The position numbers were made by a program, and so were the translations under genes. The notes below the pieces were generated by a model. It searched no databases. It was not told the origin of the DNA and saw nothing but the letters and a program-made list of their open reading frames with translations. Source: an uncultured Gammaproteobacteria bacterium (lineage in GTDB: Bacteria > Pseudomonadota > Gammaproteobacteria > Pseudomonadales > Azotimanducaceae). From it: 46,619 nucleotides of DNA. The first letter of the stretch is position 1. Each line of letters begins with the position of its first letter. Positions 1-8,066 of this stretch are shown here, one piece after another. The stretch covers positions 1 to 46,619 of the forward strand of contig CAJXAC010000012.1 in NCBI GenBank assembly GCA_913050035.1, in the 5' to 3' direction.

Positions 1-634
1 TGGGATTCAGAAGTGCGTGGATAAGCTGTTGGAGTTGGCCGGTGCTCGCAAAAAACAACAGCCCGCTGGCCAGGGGTACCAATACCGCCACAGGCCCCTT
101 GGTCAGTAACCCGAATCCAATCCACACGTATACCCGCCGCAGTTTGGGCGGGCTTGGCTGTTCCCAGTACCGATACATGTCCACGAAGGCGAGGGCGAGA
201 AACAGATTCAGTAGTGCGTCGGCACTGGCAAAATGGGCGATACCCCAGCAGGCTAAGCTTAAACAGAGCATTGCTGCGACCAGGATGGCCTGTGCTTCGC
301 CAAGGCGAGGTTTAGCGAAGACGAACACTACCCAAACCCAGAGGCTTGATGCCAGCGCCGATGGCAATCGAAATGCCCACTCAGAATAACCAAATATATT
401 GACGCTGAGTGCCTGCAGCCAATAAATCAGAATCGGCTTATCGAAGCGCGGTGCGCCATAAATAAAAGTGGAAATATAGTTGCCATTGCTAAGCATTTCG
501 GTCGTGGCGCCGCTAAATGCGCCTTCGTCCACGTCGAACAATGGCCAACCGCCGAGATTCATGAAAAATGCCCAGATGATGAGCGCAGCAAACCACCAAG
601 TAATCGGGGAGCGAATTGTCGCGGCTTGGAGCAT
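1..634 (-). CDS. ArnT/PMT-type glycosyltransferase family 39, C-terminus cut off by the window edge
   Basis: The reverse strand reads open from an ATG at 634 to the left edge, giving the first 211 residues. The product is an integral membrane transferase that moves a sugar from a polyprenyl-phosphate carrier onto lipid A, core sugar or protein on the periplasmic side. A first membrane segment (about residues 12-29) is followed by the acidic loop FDVDEGAF (D34, D36, E37), which matches the DxDE catalytic/metal loop of ArnT, and by FDKPILIYWLQ, a typical family signature. Further hydrophobic segments follow. It lies 25 bases downstream of the GT2 gene on the same strand, a classic pair in which GT2 charges the lipid carrier and GT39 uses it. 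The acceptor and sugar cannot be read from sequence. Family assignment is firm. Confidence 0.88.
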   Translation of the reverse strand, partial: MLQAATIRSPITWWFAALIIWAFFMNLGGWPLFDVDEGAFSGATTEMLSNGNYISTFIYGAPRFDKPILIYWLQALSVNIFGYSEWAFRLPSALASSLWVWVVFVFAKPRLGEAQAILVAAMLCLSLACWGIAHFASADALLNLFLALAFVDMYRYWEQPSPPKLRRVYVWIGFGLLTKGPVAVLVPLASGLLFFASTGQLQQLIHALLNP

Positions 635-659
635 CTTGCGGCTACGGGCGAATGATGGG

Positions 660-1670
660 TTAGTCCTGGGTGTTGTGGGCCGGGTGCCAGCCGTCCCGAT
701 CTGTCTCGGGCGCATTGCGGATAACGTAGGACTTCTGTTTGCCCGCCTCGAAGTAGGTGCGCGTCATCAGTTCTGCCAACACGCCAACGGTTAAAAGCTG
801 TACAGCGGCAATAATCAGTATCATTCCCAGAGTTAGCAGGGGCCGATTGCCGATGTCTTCGCCGAGGAAAAGTTTGATAAAGCCCAAGTAGCCGAAGACC
901 GCGGTGCCAAGGCCGCCGAGGGTAAGGCCGATGCCACCAAAGAAGTGCCCGGGACGAGATTCATAGCGGAGAAAAAAGAATACAGAAATAAGATCCACCA
1001 CTACCGCCGCAACTCTCGACAAGTTGTATTTGGATTTACCTGCGACGCGCGGGTGATGTCGCACTGGTACTTCAGCTATGCGCGAGGCACGGGTGGTAAC
1101 GGCGACCCAAGCAGGTATGAAGCGATGCATGTCGCCGTACAATGACAGTCTTTTGATGGCATCCGCACGATAGGCTTTTAGTGAGCACCCGTAGTCACGC
1201 AGACGGATGCCTGTAACTCGGCCAATAATGCGATTAGCGACGAACGAGGGCAGCAGTCGAGTCAGCGCTTTGTCTTGACGGTTTTTACGCCAGCCGGAAA
1301 CCATATCTAGATCTTGTTTAAGCAACTCTTCAAGCAGCATGGGTATGTCCTGGGGGTCGTTTTGCAGATCGCCATCCATGGTGACAACTAATTCGCCACG
1401 GACATGATCTAGGCCAGCTTGCATGGCTGCGGTTTGCCCGAAGTTGCGGTTCAATTCGAAAGCGCGCACGTGATCGCCGAATTGCTCGCGTGCTTCTGTG
1501 AGTCGCAACCATGTTGCATCAGACGAGCCGTCGTCGACGATAATCAGTTCCCATGGGTGCGCGTACGCTTGCATGGCTTCGTGCACTTGTTCGACGAGAG
1601 GATGAACGTTGTCTTCTTCATTATAAACGGGCACTACGATGGACAAACTTTGTGAGTCGTTAAAGCTCAT
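660..1670 (-). CDS. Membrane-anchored GT2 glycosyltransferase (ArnC/DPM1/GtrB type)
   Basis: Predicted to transfer a sugar from a nucleotide donor to undecaprenyl phosphate at the inner face of the membrane. From the ATG at 1670 it is 336 residues. It shows a GT-A core with VDDGSSD (45-51) and the metal-binding MDGD (D99, D101), then two C-terminal membrane helices typical of the polyprenyl-phosphate subgroup. The frame is open 48 bases further upstream to another ATG, but the start at 1670 has AAGGTAG at a good distance and begins just before the conserved SIVVPVYNEEDN strand. It is followed by the GT39 gene, so the two probably form a carrier-charging and transfer operon. Confidence 0.92.
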   Translation of the reverse strand: MSFNDSQSLSIVVPVYNEEDNVHPLVEQVHEAMQAYAHPWELIIVDDGSSDATWLRLTEAREQFGDHVRAFELNRNFGQTAAMQAGLDHVRGELVVTMDGDLQNDPQDIPMLLEELLKQDLDMVSGWRKNRQDKALTRLLPSFVANRIIGRVTGIRLRDYGCSLKAYRADAIKRLSLYGDMHRFIPAWVAVTTRASRIAEVPVRHHPRVAGKSKYNLSRVAAVVVDLISVFFFLRYESRPGHFFGGIGLTLGGLGTAVFGYLGFIKLFLGEDIGNRPLLTLGMILIIAAVQLLTVGVLAELMTRTYFEAGKQKSYVIRNAPETDRDGWHPAHNTQD

Positions 1671-1774
1671 GGGGACTACCTTTATAAGAGCACGGCGATA
1701 AAAGTCTGATTCTAACACGGCTAGTATGCTTCTCCGGAATTCTCTTGGCGGTTTGAGCGAGGTAAAGTGGTGAG

Positions 1775-2746
1775 ATGGGTGGCTCTATTCGACAAAAAAT
1801 CAGCTTAAGTCAGCTGTTCGGCATCGTAATTGCGTTGGGCTACTGTGTGCTTATTGAGGTTTGGCTGGGCTGGGTTGCCGTACTCGCACCGTTATTTGGG
1901 TTGCCGACGTTATTACTGGTACAAATGCTAGCTTTGCTGGTACTCACATACATTGTGCGCGCGTTGCGCCTGTACAGTTATTTTTTTAGCGACATTAAGC
2001 GCCGGTTTGGTTTGACGCTGGCAATAATGCTTACTCACAACTTATTTAATCACCTGTTACCGGCACGCTTAGGCGAAGCGAGTTTGCCACTATTGTTGCG
2101 CCGGCACGTGGATGTTGATTTGTTGCGGGGCACCAGTGCGCTGTTGTGGTTTCGATTTTTAGATTTTCATACGCTCGTTTCCCTAGCCCTGGTTGCAGTG
2201 TTTTTTGTTCCAGAAAGCGCTCAGTTGCTAAACGGCTTTTTCCTATTCGCAGACTCGCTGGGTGCTGTATTGCTACTTATTATCGGCGTGTTCTTGTTTA
2301 TACCGCTGGGCATGTATTTGTTCGCAAGGCGCCGACACGGAGTGCTGTCGGAGCAAGATCCGGGTTGGCATAAATTGCTAAGTAGATTGCTTAGCGGGTT
2401 ACCAGAGCGCATGACTGATTTTTGGCTCAGTTGGATGTGGACGTGGCTGACTTGGCTCGTCAAGTTGTTAGCGTTGGCATGGTTGCTGGCTAATTTGCTG
2501 TCGATTTCCTGGGCCGCTGCGTTACTTGGTGTCAGCGGTGGCGAATTGACAGCGGTTTTGCCGATACATGCCCCTGGTGGGTTTGGTACTTATGCCAGCG
2601 GTATTGTTGGTGCGCTAGTTCCTTTTGATACTGACCTAGATGCAACACTGATTGCGGCAGCGAATACTCATCTCGTTTTATTTTCGGCGGCTCTAGTCAG
2701 CGGAGTAGCTGGTTGGCTATTGCTGCAGCGGGATAATAAAAACTAG
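1775..2746 (+). CDS. UPF0104/lysylphosphatidylglycerol-synthase-TM-like multipass membrane protein
   Basis: A 323-residue protein made almost entirely of hydrophobic helices. It carries the family hallmarks LPARLGEASLP (about residues 97-107) and a late glycine-rich PGGFGTYASGIV segment. The family (YbhN, AglD C-terminal and MprF flippase-domain relatives) is membrane-embedded; some members are tied to flipping or transfer of lipid-linked groups, but the role is unproven for most. It is transcribed divergently from the GT2/GT39 pair, 104 bases from the GT2 start codon. With a polyprenyl-phosphate-sugar pair next door and no other flippase candidate in view, a part in moving or handling lipid-linked sugar is a reasonable but unproven guess. 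Confidence 0.8.
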   Translation: MGGSIRQKISLSQLFGIVIALGYCVLIEVWLGWVAVLAPLFGLPTLLLVQMLALLVLTYIVRALRLYSYFFSDIKRRFGLTLAIMLTHNLFNHLLPARLGEASLPLLLRRHVDVDLLRGTSALLWFRFLDFHTLVSLALVAVFFVPESAQLLNGFFLFADSLGAVLLLIIGVFLFIPLGMYLFARRRHGVLSEQDPGWHKLLSRLLSGLPERMTDFWLSWMWTWLTWLVKLLALAWLLANLLSISWAAALLGVSGGELTAVLPIHAPGGFGTYASGIVGALVPFDTDLDATLIAAANTHLVLFSAALVSGVAGWLLLQRDNKN

Positions 2747-2848
2747 ACCCTTTCTCGGGAACATTGTGACCTTTGTCGCCTTAGTGGATTAGAGAATCAC
2801 AAATCCGCTTACTGTGAGTGGGTAAATTTGTCCGAAGGACTGTTTTTT

Positions 2849-3883
2849 ATGTCACTCAACGCGCTGTTATTGACCGACGGGGTTCTAAGTCATACCCATC
2901 AAAGTCGTGGGCTGCTGGGAACCATATCTTCAAGTGTTGCTCTTTCTATCCAAGATTTTTCAGTACAAATGCATTCAAACTGGATGCGTGGTTTTTTGCG
3001 TAAAGCACTGACTATGACCGCTGATGAGTCCCTAAGTTGGGCTGCGCATTGCTTTAACTGGCCGGCCTGTGAATATCGAAAACCCGATCTTATCGTTTCG
3101 GCGGGGAGCGAAACCATGCTGGTGAATGCGGTACTGGCTCGGCGTTATGAGTGCGATAACATATTTATTGGTGGCCAGAACGGCATTCGCGGCGAGTGGT
3201 TTAATGCCGTTTTAACTTTAGATGCGCCGATTTTGGCGAATGCTATTGCTATGACCTTGCCGCCATCAAGGTTAACGCCTGATATGGTTAATGACGCATA
3301 TGCCACCTATCGGGCGGAGGGTGGAAGACCCAATGGTGTTTGTTGGGCGATGATACTTGGTGGCAATGGTGGCGGTTGTCATTACTCCGATGCAGAGTGG
3401 CAAATGTTAATCGATGGCATGAACCAACTCGCAAAAGTTCACAAAATTAAGTGGTTAGTTGTGACCACGCGACTGACTAGCGGGTGTGTGCAGGAGCGGC
3501 TCAGGCAAGATTTAAAAGCGTCATATGTGGAGTCCATTAGCGCCTATGGTTTGGGATTCGATGATCCGTTGCCCTTGCTTGCGGCGCGTGCTGAGCGGAT
3601 TTACTGTGGTGTGGAACACTTGCTCATATTGTTTGATAGCATCGCCTCGGGGAAGCCGACCCTAGCGCTATTACCAGAATGCGATACGCTTAATCAGCGA
3701 GTACACCATTTACTTAAGCTCCTGCGCCAAGGGCGTTTATTGTCTACGCTTAAAATTAACGAGCTGTCCTTTGGGCGAACTGCGCGGTTGGCCTTGCCGC
3801 TGTCCGAAATGCTGTCGCGTAAGCATGCGCAGCTATTTAGTCAAATTTGTAGCCACTGCCCAAACTTGGCTAACTTTTCCTAG
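2849..3883 (+). CDS. ELM1-family (DUF1022) predicted glycosyltransferase, copy 1
   Basis: A 344-residue member of the family named after plant mitochondrial fission factor ELM1. Bacterial members look like GT-B fold transferases and sit in envelope-sugar loci. Visible signatures are LTDGVLSHTHQSRGL near the N-terminus (family type SDGxPGHxNQ), PDLIVSAGSETM, and AMILGGNGGGCHYSDAEW. I chose ATG 2849, which has AAGGA nine bases upstream and starts just before the conserved LLLTDG strand; the open frame reaches back to a TTG at 2828. It resembles the genes at 6039 and 6971 but is clearly diverged: the usual PGH is SHT here. The substrate is unknown. The region before it (2747-2848) shows no clear signal. 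Confidence 0.82.
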   Translation: MSLNALLLTDGVLSHTHQSRGLLGTISSSVALSIQDFSVQMHSNWMRGFLRKALTMTADESLSWAAHCFNWPACEYRKPDLIVSAGSETMLVNAVLARRYECDNIFIGGQNGIRGEWFNAVLTLDAPILANAIAMTLPPSRLTPDMVNDAYATYRAEGGRPNGVCWAMILGGNGGGCHYSDAEWQMLIDGMNQLAKVHKIKWLVVTTRLTSGCVQERLRQDLKASYVESISAYGLGFDDPLPLLAARAERIYCGVEHLLILFDSIASGKPTLALLPECDTLNQRVHHLLKLLRQGRLLSTLKINELSFGRTARLALPLSEMLSRKHAQLFSQICSHCPNLANFS

Positions 3884-3930
3884 CGTTATTAGTTCATGCA
3901 ATAAAGATCTTGAGAGATGCTCATGATGTC

Positions 3931-3959
3931 TTGGGTGTTTTGTGTGGATCGGGCACAAT
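3931..3959 (+). promoter_or_regulatory. Candidate sigma70-like promoter for metY
   Basis: TTGGGT at 3931-3936 and CACAAT at 3954-3959 are separated by 17 bases and lie about 30 bases before the metY start codon. Both hexamers are imperfect, so this is only a candidate. I saw no SAM-riboswitch-like fold or other leader structure in 3884-3991. Confidence 0.25.
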
Positions 3960-3991
3960 ATGTGATTCGATAAAATTTAGGTCTAGGTATT

Positions 3992-5260
3992 ATGAGAGAC
4001 GAAACGATCGCTATCCACGGCGGCTATACAACTGATCCAACCACCCATGCTGTAACGGCGCCAATTTACCAAACCGTTGCCTATGAGTTTGATGATGCCC
4101 AACACGGGGCCGATCTGTTTGATTTGGCGGTACCGGGCAACATCTATAGTCGAATTATGAATCCGACCTGCGATGTGCTAGAGCAACGGGTAGCTGCCTT
4201 GGAAGGCGGTATCGGAGCATTGGCGGTATCAGCCGGCAGTGCGGCGATCAATTATGCGATCCTCAATCTTGCATCAGCTGGAGACAACATCGTAGCGGTT
4301 CCACAATTGTATGGTGGTACCTATACGTTGTTCGCACATATGTTGCCGAGCCAAGGTATTGAGGTGCGCTTTGCTGCTGACGATTCGGTTGCAGCACTCG
4401 AGGCGCTCATCGACGAACGTACTAAGGCGGTCTTTTTAGAGACCATTGGTAATCCCGCGGGAAATATCGTAGACCTTGCCGCAGTTGCAAAAATGGCTCG
4501 CAGTCATGGTGTCGCAACGATTGCGGACAATACGGTTGCATCGCCCGCGCTGCTGAAGCCGATTGAGCATGGTATCGATATTGTTGTGCATTCGCTGACC
4601 AAGTACATGGGTGGTCACGGCACTACTCTGGGTGGAATCATCGTCGACTCCGGCCAGTTCCCTTGGGCTGAGCATGCACAGCGCTATCCAGGTATGAATA
4701 CTCCAGAACCCAGTTATCACGGCGTTGTTTATACCGAGGCTTTCGGTCCTGCGGCGTATATTGGCCGGGCTCGTACAGTGCCGTTGCGTAATACTGGTGC
4801 GGCGCTATCGCCGTTCAATGCTTTTCAATTGCTGCAAGGTATTGAGACCTTAAATTTGCGCATGGAACGACATTGTGCAAACACCCAAGCGGTTGCCGAA
4901 TATCTGCAAGGCCACGCTAATGTTGAATGGGTGAGCTACGCTGGGTTGGCGGATCATCCTCATCACGCACTCGCGCAACAATATATGGGCGGCAAGGCCT
5001 CTGGAATCTTAACCTTTGGCGTCAAGGGTGGGTTTGATGCGGGAGTTAAATTTTACGACGCGCTTAAACTATTCAAGCGGTTGGTGAATATTGGCGATGC
5101 TAAGTCATTGGCCTGTCATCCGGCATCCACTACCCACCGACAGCTAACTGAAGACGAGCAGCGAGCAGTGGGTGTTGCGCCGGAAGCGATACGACTATCG
5201 GTGGGTATTGAGCACATCGACGACATTCTCGAAGATCTGAATCAGGCTTTGGCCACTTAG
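3992..5260 (+). CDS. metY: O-acetylhomoserine sulfhydrylase (aminocarboxypropyltransferase)
   Basis: A cytoplasmic PLP enzyme of 422 residues that makes homocysteine from O-acetyl-L-homoserine and sulfide, the direct sulfhydrylation route to methionine. Seen in sequence: the phosphate/partner-loop motif YSRIMNPT (52-59), the cofactor-binding block ending in SLTKYMGGHG with K204 as the Schiff-base lysine, and the GTTLGGIIVDSG segment that, with a length above 420, separates MetY from the shorter cystathionine gamma-synthase and MetZ. The start ATG has a modest AGGT upstream. It sits alone among glycan genes with its own likely promoter. Its end lies against a long inverted repeat (5274-5319). 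Confidence 0.93.
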   Translation: MRDETIAIHGGYTTDPTTHAVTAPIYQTVAYEFDDAQHGADLFDLAVPGNIYSRIMNPTCDVLEQRVAALEGGIGALAVSAGSAAINYAILNLASAGDNIVAVPQLYGGTYTLFAHMLPSQGIEVRFAADDSVAALEALIDERTKAVFLETIGNPAGNIVDLAAVAKMARSHGVATIADNTVASPALLKPIEHGIDIVVHSLTKYMGGHGTTLGGIIVDSGQFPWAEHAQRYPGMNTPEPSYHGVVYTEAFGPAAYIGRARTVPLRNTGAALSPFNAFQLLQGIETLNLRMERHCANTQAVAEYLQGHANVEWVSYAGLADHPHHALAQQYMGGKASGILTFGVKGGFDAGVKFYDALKLFKRLVNIGDAKSLACHPASTTHRQLTEDEQRAVGVAPEAIRLSVGIEHIDDILEDLNQALAT

Positions 5261-5273
5261 TACTGATTGAATT

Positions 5274-5319
5274 ATTACGTTTCAACTGGGGCATAACTGC
5301 CTCAGTTGAATAACGTAAT
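5274..5319. terminator. Long imperfect inverted repeat at the converging ends of metY and the site-2 protease gene
   Basis: The left arm 5274-5293 and right arm 5298-5319 pair over about 20 bases around a TAAC loop, with one G-T pair and a two-base bulge. The right arm covers the last codons and stop of the protease gene. The position suits a two-way terminator, but there is no clear T run on either side, so another role such as RNA stabilisation is possible. Confidence 0.55.
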
Positions 5320-5937
5320 CCAGTCAAGCATGGTCCGTGACAGTTCGGTTAGCCCGCTTAAAAACGGTAAGCCGGCCACGCTCAATACTACCAGTGCGAG
5401 AAAAATACCGGTGCCGAAGCGCGCGTTGGCATGGCGGTAGCGCTGTGCCCAGCGCGCAGGCAACAAATGCGGCAGGATGTAGTGCCCATCCAATGGGCCG
5501 AGCGGAATCAGGTTGAATAGCATCAGCAGTAGATTGATCTGTGCCAGTAGGGTGAAAAATACTAACGGCTCCTGATCTTGCCAGCCATTCTGCCAAAACC
5601 AGACAAATATGTTCCAGGTCACAAGGGCAAGTAATAAATTCATTGCTGGGCCGGCTAAAGCCACCCAAAGATCAGCGCTGGCACGGCGGTAGTTGCGCGG
5701 ATCAGTAGGCACAGGCTTGGCGTAGCCAATGCCTATGAGAGCCACCATGGCCAGGCCAATTGGATCAATGTGGGACAGTGGGTTTAAGGTCAGACGTCCA
5801 GCCCGTTCAGCGGTATCGTCACCAAACCACTTGGCGACCATAGCGTGGCCGAATTCGTGGAAACTCAGGGACAGGACCAACGCTACCAGCAGCAGAAAAA
5901 ATACCGCGAATTGGCCTTGCATGAGCAATGACAGCAT
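5302..5937 (-). CDS. Site-2-protease-type (M50) membrane zinc metallopeptidase
   Basis: A compact 211-residue intramembrane protease of the short, PDZ-free kind. The zinc motif HEFGH lies at residues 27-31 within the first helix, and the third ligand is in NLIPLGPLDGHYI (D150), both at the positions expected for S2P. Four to five hydrophobic segments and the LAGPAMN stretch (94-100) are typical. Its substrate is unknown; no anti-sigma factor is nearby. It converges on metY, shares the inverted repeat at its 3' end, and diverges from the ELM1 gene at 6039. Family assignment is firm, role open. Confidence 0.92.
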   Translation of the reverse strand: MLSLLMQGQFAVFFLLLVALVLSLSFHEFGHAMVAKWFGDDTAERAGRLTLNPLSHIDPIGLAMVALIGIGYAKPVPTDPRNYRRASADLWVALAGPAMNLLLALVTWNIFVWFWQNGWQDQEPLVFFTLLAQINLLLMLFNLIPLGPLDGHYILPHLLPARWAQRYRHANARFGTGIFLALVVLSVAGLPFLSGLTELSRTMLDWITLFN

Positions 5938-6038
5938 TTTTCCGTACCTCGTTTGTCCTGTGCATAGGCATTGGCTAGCCGTTAACGGCGCACTATCATG
6001 GCAGCCCTAGGACGCGCTGCGAGCGTTGAGGGCGAACA

Positions 6039-6974
6039 ATCAAACATACATTAAAAGTTTGGCGATTTCTTGATGGCAAGCCAGGGCACGAAAAGCAAAC
6101 TCAGGGCCTGGTACAAGGACTGAGAGAACTGGCCGATATCAGTGTGCGTGAAGTGCAGTGGCCTGCCGATGCCAAGTCATTAAATTCTGACTGGCAGTTG
6201 CGTGCGGCGGCACCCGATTTGATCATTGGTGCCGGACATCATCTGCACAAACCAATGTTGCGTACCCGCTGGCATCTGGGCGGGCGTTGTGTGGTATTGA
6301 TGCGACCTTCGCTGCCGACGTTCTTATTCGATTTGGCCTTGGTGCCAGAGCATGATCGTGTATGGGTGTCGCACAATGTCGAGCCCACGCTGGGTATGCT
6401 GTCGCCCTCTCAAGTCAGCGAGTCCGATCCGCAGCGCGGGGTTGTGTTGCTGGGTGGGCTGAGTAAACACTTTCACTGGTCGAATGACGACGTCGCTCGG
6501 CAGGTGCATAAGATTGTCCTCGAGGCACCACGTCAGCAATGGCAGATCATTGATTCACGGCGTACACCGAATGAACTACGCGAACATTTGCAGTTGCCCG
6601 ATTATGCTAAGTACGTGCATTGGCGTGATACCCAACCCTCTTGGTTAACCCATCAGCTCAGCCGCAGCAGTGCAACGTGGGTGACCCCTGATAGTGCATC
6701 CATGGTTTATGAGGCGCTGTCGTTTTCAGGCCAAGTTGGAGTGATCGAGCTTGGCGCAAAGCGTCGCAATAATAAGTTGGCAAACGGCATCCGGCGTTTG
6801 CATGCCTTGGGCTATGTCGGTCTGTCCGCTAAGGGCCCATTGTCCCAACAAAACTTAAATGCTGTTGCACTGGCTGAGCACCGGCGTTGTGCCAAGCTCA
6901 TCATGCAGCGCTGGTTTTCCGCGCTGCTCAAGCAAGATGAGCGGCTGTCCAATCACGGCGGAGACGCAAAGTGA
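6039..6974 (+). CDS. ELM1-family (DUF1022) predicted glycosyltransferase, copy 2, with probable ATC start
   Basis: The frame is open from a TGA at 6027 and encodes the family N-terminal motif VWRFLDGKPGHEKQTQGL at 6057-6110, which a start at GTG 6144 would remove. Between the TGA and this motif there is no ATG, GTG or TTG. ATC at 6039 is preceded by GAGGG (6028-6032) with six bases between, an excellent Shine-Dalgarno, and would give 311 residues. Other motifs: PDLIIGAGHH, VVLLGGLSKHFHW and the late SASMVYEALSF block. Its stop overlaps the next gene's start in GTGA, so the two are probably translationally coupled. A single-base change or error from ATG is an alternative. Confidence 0.8.
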   Translation: MKHTLKVWRFLDGKPGHEKQTQGLVQGLRELADISVREVQWPADAKSLNSDWQLRAAAPDLIIGAGHHLHKPMLRTRWHLGGRCVVLMRPSLPTFLFDLALVPEHDRVWVSHNVEPTLGMLSPSQVSESDPQRGVVLLGGLSKHFHWSNDDVARQVHKIVLEAPRQQWQIIDSRRTPNELREHLQLPDYAKYVHWRDTQPSWLTHQLSRSSATWVTPDSASMVYEALSFSGQVGVIELGAKRRNNKLANGIRRLHALGYVGLSAKGPLSQQNLNAVALAEHRRCAKLIMQRWFSALLKQDERLSNHGGDAK

Positions 6975-8038
6975 CAGTGCCGTTACGGGTCTGGTTGCTC
7001 AGTGACGGCGTGCCGGGGCATGTCAATCAGGCACGCGGGTTGGTGAGGCGCATTGCCGCTGTGCAAGAGGTGGATTGCCAAGAATTCATTGTGCCGATGC
7101 GTTTGCCGTTCCTCAGACCGCTATTGCGATCAGCGCAAAATAATCGCCGCAGTTGGGCGCACCAACTTGCGCGCTGGATTTATAAATCCTGGCCGCACGT
7201 GGATGAGGATCCTGAGCTGATTATTTCTGCCGGTGGCAAGACATCCTTTATTAATGCGCTGCTGGCTCAGCAACTGGGCAGTACTAACTTTTTTATGGGC
7301 TCGCTACGCGGCCTGGACGCGGAATTATTCAGCGCTGTATTTACCCTGCAGCCGTTAGAAAACCCTAGTGGCAGTGCGCTGAAAAACAATATTGTAATGC
7401 CGATTTTACCCTCAAATAACGATCCCGATGCGGGTCGAGAAGAAGCCCAAAATTTACGTCGTAGATATTCTGGCTATGTCTTTGGAGCGGTATTGCTTGG
7501 TGGTGATGGTTCGGGTTATCGCTATAAAGATCGGGACTGGGAGCAACTAGCCACGGCCATGAATCTCCTAAGTCAGGAGCAAAAGGTCATTTGGTTGTTA
7601 ACAACATCACGTCGTACTGGTAAGCGCGCGGAAGCGGTCTTGCAAGGTTTGCTCAATCGGAAAACTCTGGCTGATGTTGTGTGGTTTGCCGAGCATCCCC
7701 GCAATCGCAACGCGATGTTTTTGCAAGCTGCAGATTTTGTACTATGTGGTGAAGACAGTATGTCTATGGTGCACGAGGCGCTGGCAGCAGATGCAAAGGT
7801 GGTAACCCTGAGTCCGAAATTTGCCAAACCGCCAGCGCGGTATGCGGATAAAATTAAGCGTCTCTATGAAGCCGGTTATTTGCAGTGTTGTTCGATCTCA
7901 GCACTTGGAGCACTGCAGGTTTCGGCCGTGTGTAATACCCGCGCTCATCAGCCGCACGATTGGCGGGGTGTTATCGAGCGGTCGCTGAAGCCGCTACTGG
8001 AGGGTATCCGGGAGGCCGATAACTTAGATGAGTCGTAG
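6971..8038 (+). CDS. ELM1-family (DUF1022) predicted glycosyltransferase, copy 3
   Basis: A 355-residue protein beginning with GTG inside the stop of the preceding gene (GTGA overlap). It has the full set of family signatures: VWLLSDGVPGHVNQARGL near the N-terminus, PELIISAGGKTSF, AVLLGGDGSGYRY and the C-terminal EDSMSMVHEALA, which resembles the donor-nucleotide loop of GT-B enzymes. It is the most canonical of the three copies. Overlap with copy 2 suggests equimolar synthesis and perhaps a shared pathway. The acceptor is likely an envelope glycan given the neighbouring GT4 genes (inference). It converges on the GT4 gene at 8067. Confidence 0.87.
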   Translation: MTVPLRVWLLSDGVPGHVNQARGLVRRIAAVQEVDCQEFIVPMRLPFLRPLLRSAQNNRRSWAHQLARWIYKSWPHVDEDPELIISAGGKTSFINALLAQQLGSTNFFMGSLRGLDAELFSAVFTLQPLENPSGSALKNNIVMPILPSNNDPDAGREEAQNLRRRYSGYVFGAVLLGGDGSGYRYKDRDWEQLATAMNLLSQEQKVIWLLTTSRRTGKRAEAVLQGLLNRKTLADVVWFAEHPRNRNAMFLQAADFVLCGEDSMSMVHEALAADAKVVTLSPKFAKPPARYADKIKRLYEAGYLQCCSISALGALQVSAVCNTRAHQPHDWRGVIERSLKPLLEGIREADNLDES

Positions 8039-8066
8039 TGCCAATCCGGATGTGTGCTCGGACAAC

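Noticed and set aside
3884-3991. A SAM riboswitch or other methionine leader ahead of metY
   Set aside because: I looked for the multi-helix pattern and a transcription attenuator and saw none in the 108 bases.
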